A stretch of DNA of 5,089 nt from NCBI GenBank assembly GCA_029933295.1, contig JAOZOL010000198.1:1-5089 (forward strand). The letters run 5' to 3'. Position 1 is the first letter of the stretch; each line of letters starts with the position of its first letter. Under the pieces are notes generated by a model that worked only from the letters and a program-made list of their open reading frames with translations, did no database searches and had not been told where the DNA came from. The translations under genes were made by a program, and so were the position numbers. Positions 4,740 through 5,089 of the stretch are shown piece after piece. The stretch is from Desulfobacterales bacterium (GTDB lineage: Bacteria; Desulfobacterota; Desulfobacteria; Desulfobacterales; Desulfosalsimonadaceae).

Positions 4740-5089
4740 ATGAGCACAAAACCGTTATTGTTATCCATGGAAGATGATGTGGCAAAAATCACATTAAACC
4801 GGCCTGAAGTTCACAATGCTTTGAGCATTGAATTGTCCGATTTGCTGGTGGATGCTATCCAGACTATTAAAAAGACGACAAAAATCAAATTCGTAGTCAT
4901 CAAGGGCGCCGGTAATTCATTTTGCGTGGGGGATGATATCACGGAAATGCTGAAATGGGGTGACGATGAATATGGGAAAAGCACCCAGGGGGCCAATGGT
5001 GTAATGCGTCGGGTGCGCATTTACCAGGACATGGCAAATTCATTAGAAGAGCTGGATAAAATGACCATCAGTGCCGTGGACGGGTATGC
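4740..5089 (+). CDS. Enoyl-CoA hydratase/isomerase (crotonase) family protein, 3' end beyond window
   Basis: The first 116 codons are present; the full family length is about 255-270 residues. The crotonase fold is shown by VAKITLNRPEVHNALS (14-29), FVVIKGAGNSFCVGDDITEM (51-70, the first oxyanion-hole loop) and KMTISAVDGY (107-116), which leads into the second loop outside the window. Such enzymes act on acyl-CoA thioesters in the cytoplasm (hydration, isomerisation, hydrolysis or ring reactions). The loop reads CVGDD instead of the common CAGAD, which suggests a subfamily away from classical beta-oxidation hydratases. The catalytic acidic residues lie past the edge, so the reaction cannot be assigned. 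It diverges from the HxlR operon across a 336-base region with repeats, so joint regulation by that protein is plausible. Confidence 0.87.
   Translation, partial: MSTKPLLLSMEDDVAKITLNRPEVHNALSIELSDLLVDAIQTIKKTTKIKFVVIKGAGNSFCVGDDITEMLKWGDDEYGKSTQGANGVMRRVRIYQDMANSLEELDKMTISAVDGY

Noticed and set aside
4811..5020. Open frame of 69 codons on the minus strand opposite the crotonase gene
   Set aside because: The plus-strand frame shows clear crotonase motifs over the same bases; the opposite frame has no family resemblance.

Overview
The window looks like moderately AT-rich bacterial chromosomal DNA. The gene types suggest an anaerobic, Desulfobacterota-like proteobacterium: an FAD glycerol-3-phosphate dehydrogenase, an HxlR regulator with a cysteine-rich tail, a RaiA of the type often fused to a cold-shock domain, a zinc-ribbon/aspartic-protease membrane protein and a crotonase-family enzyme. 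That placement is an inference from protein style; nothing here is a taxonomic marker.

Layout. Four genes lie on the minus strand, closely packed and probably one operon, in transcription order: an HxlR-family regulator (4403-3912); a RaiA/HPF-type ribosome-associated protein (3928-3560, start inside the regulator gene); a 612-residue membrane-anchored protein with an N-terminal zinc ribbon, a degenerate trypsin-like domain, a helical region and a C-terminal retropepsin-like aspartic protease domain (3552-1714); and glycerol-3-phosphate dehydrogenase glpD (1682-45). Gaps are -17, 7 and 31 bases. A crotonase-family gene starts divergently at 4740 on the plus strand and runs off the right edge.

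The 336-base divergent intergenic region (4404-4739) holds the most unusual material. An imperfect tandem duplication of about 83 bases (4438-4520 and 4521-4602) carries two dyads per unit. A third, partial copy of the same element lies in inverted orientation at the left edge (1-43), directly after the glpD stop codon. Across the copies the stems change in a compensatory way, and the differences are mostly transitions, so the symmetry itself appears to be maintained. The element could be a regulator operator (the HxlR protein is the obvious candidate), a repetitive extragenic palindrome, or a structured RNA. It brackets the whole four-gene operon in divergent orientation.

Working picture (inference): the HxlR protein may control its own operon and the divergent acyl-CoA gene through the paired palindromes. 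The operon would then join a regulator, a translation-hibernation factor, an envelope-associated putative protease and glycerol-3-phosphate oxidation. The last three have no obvious biochemical link.
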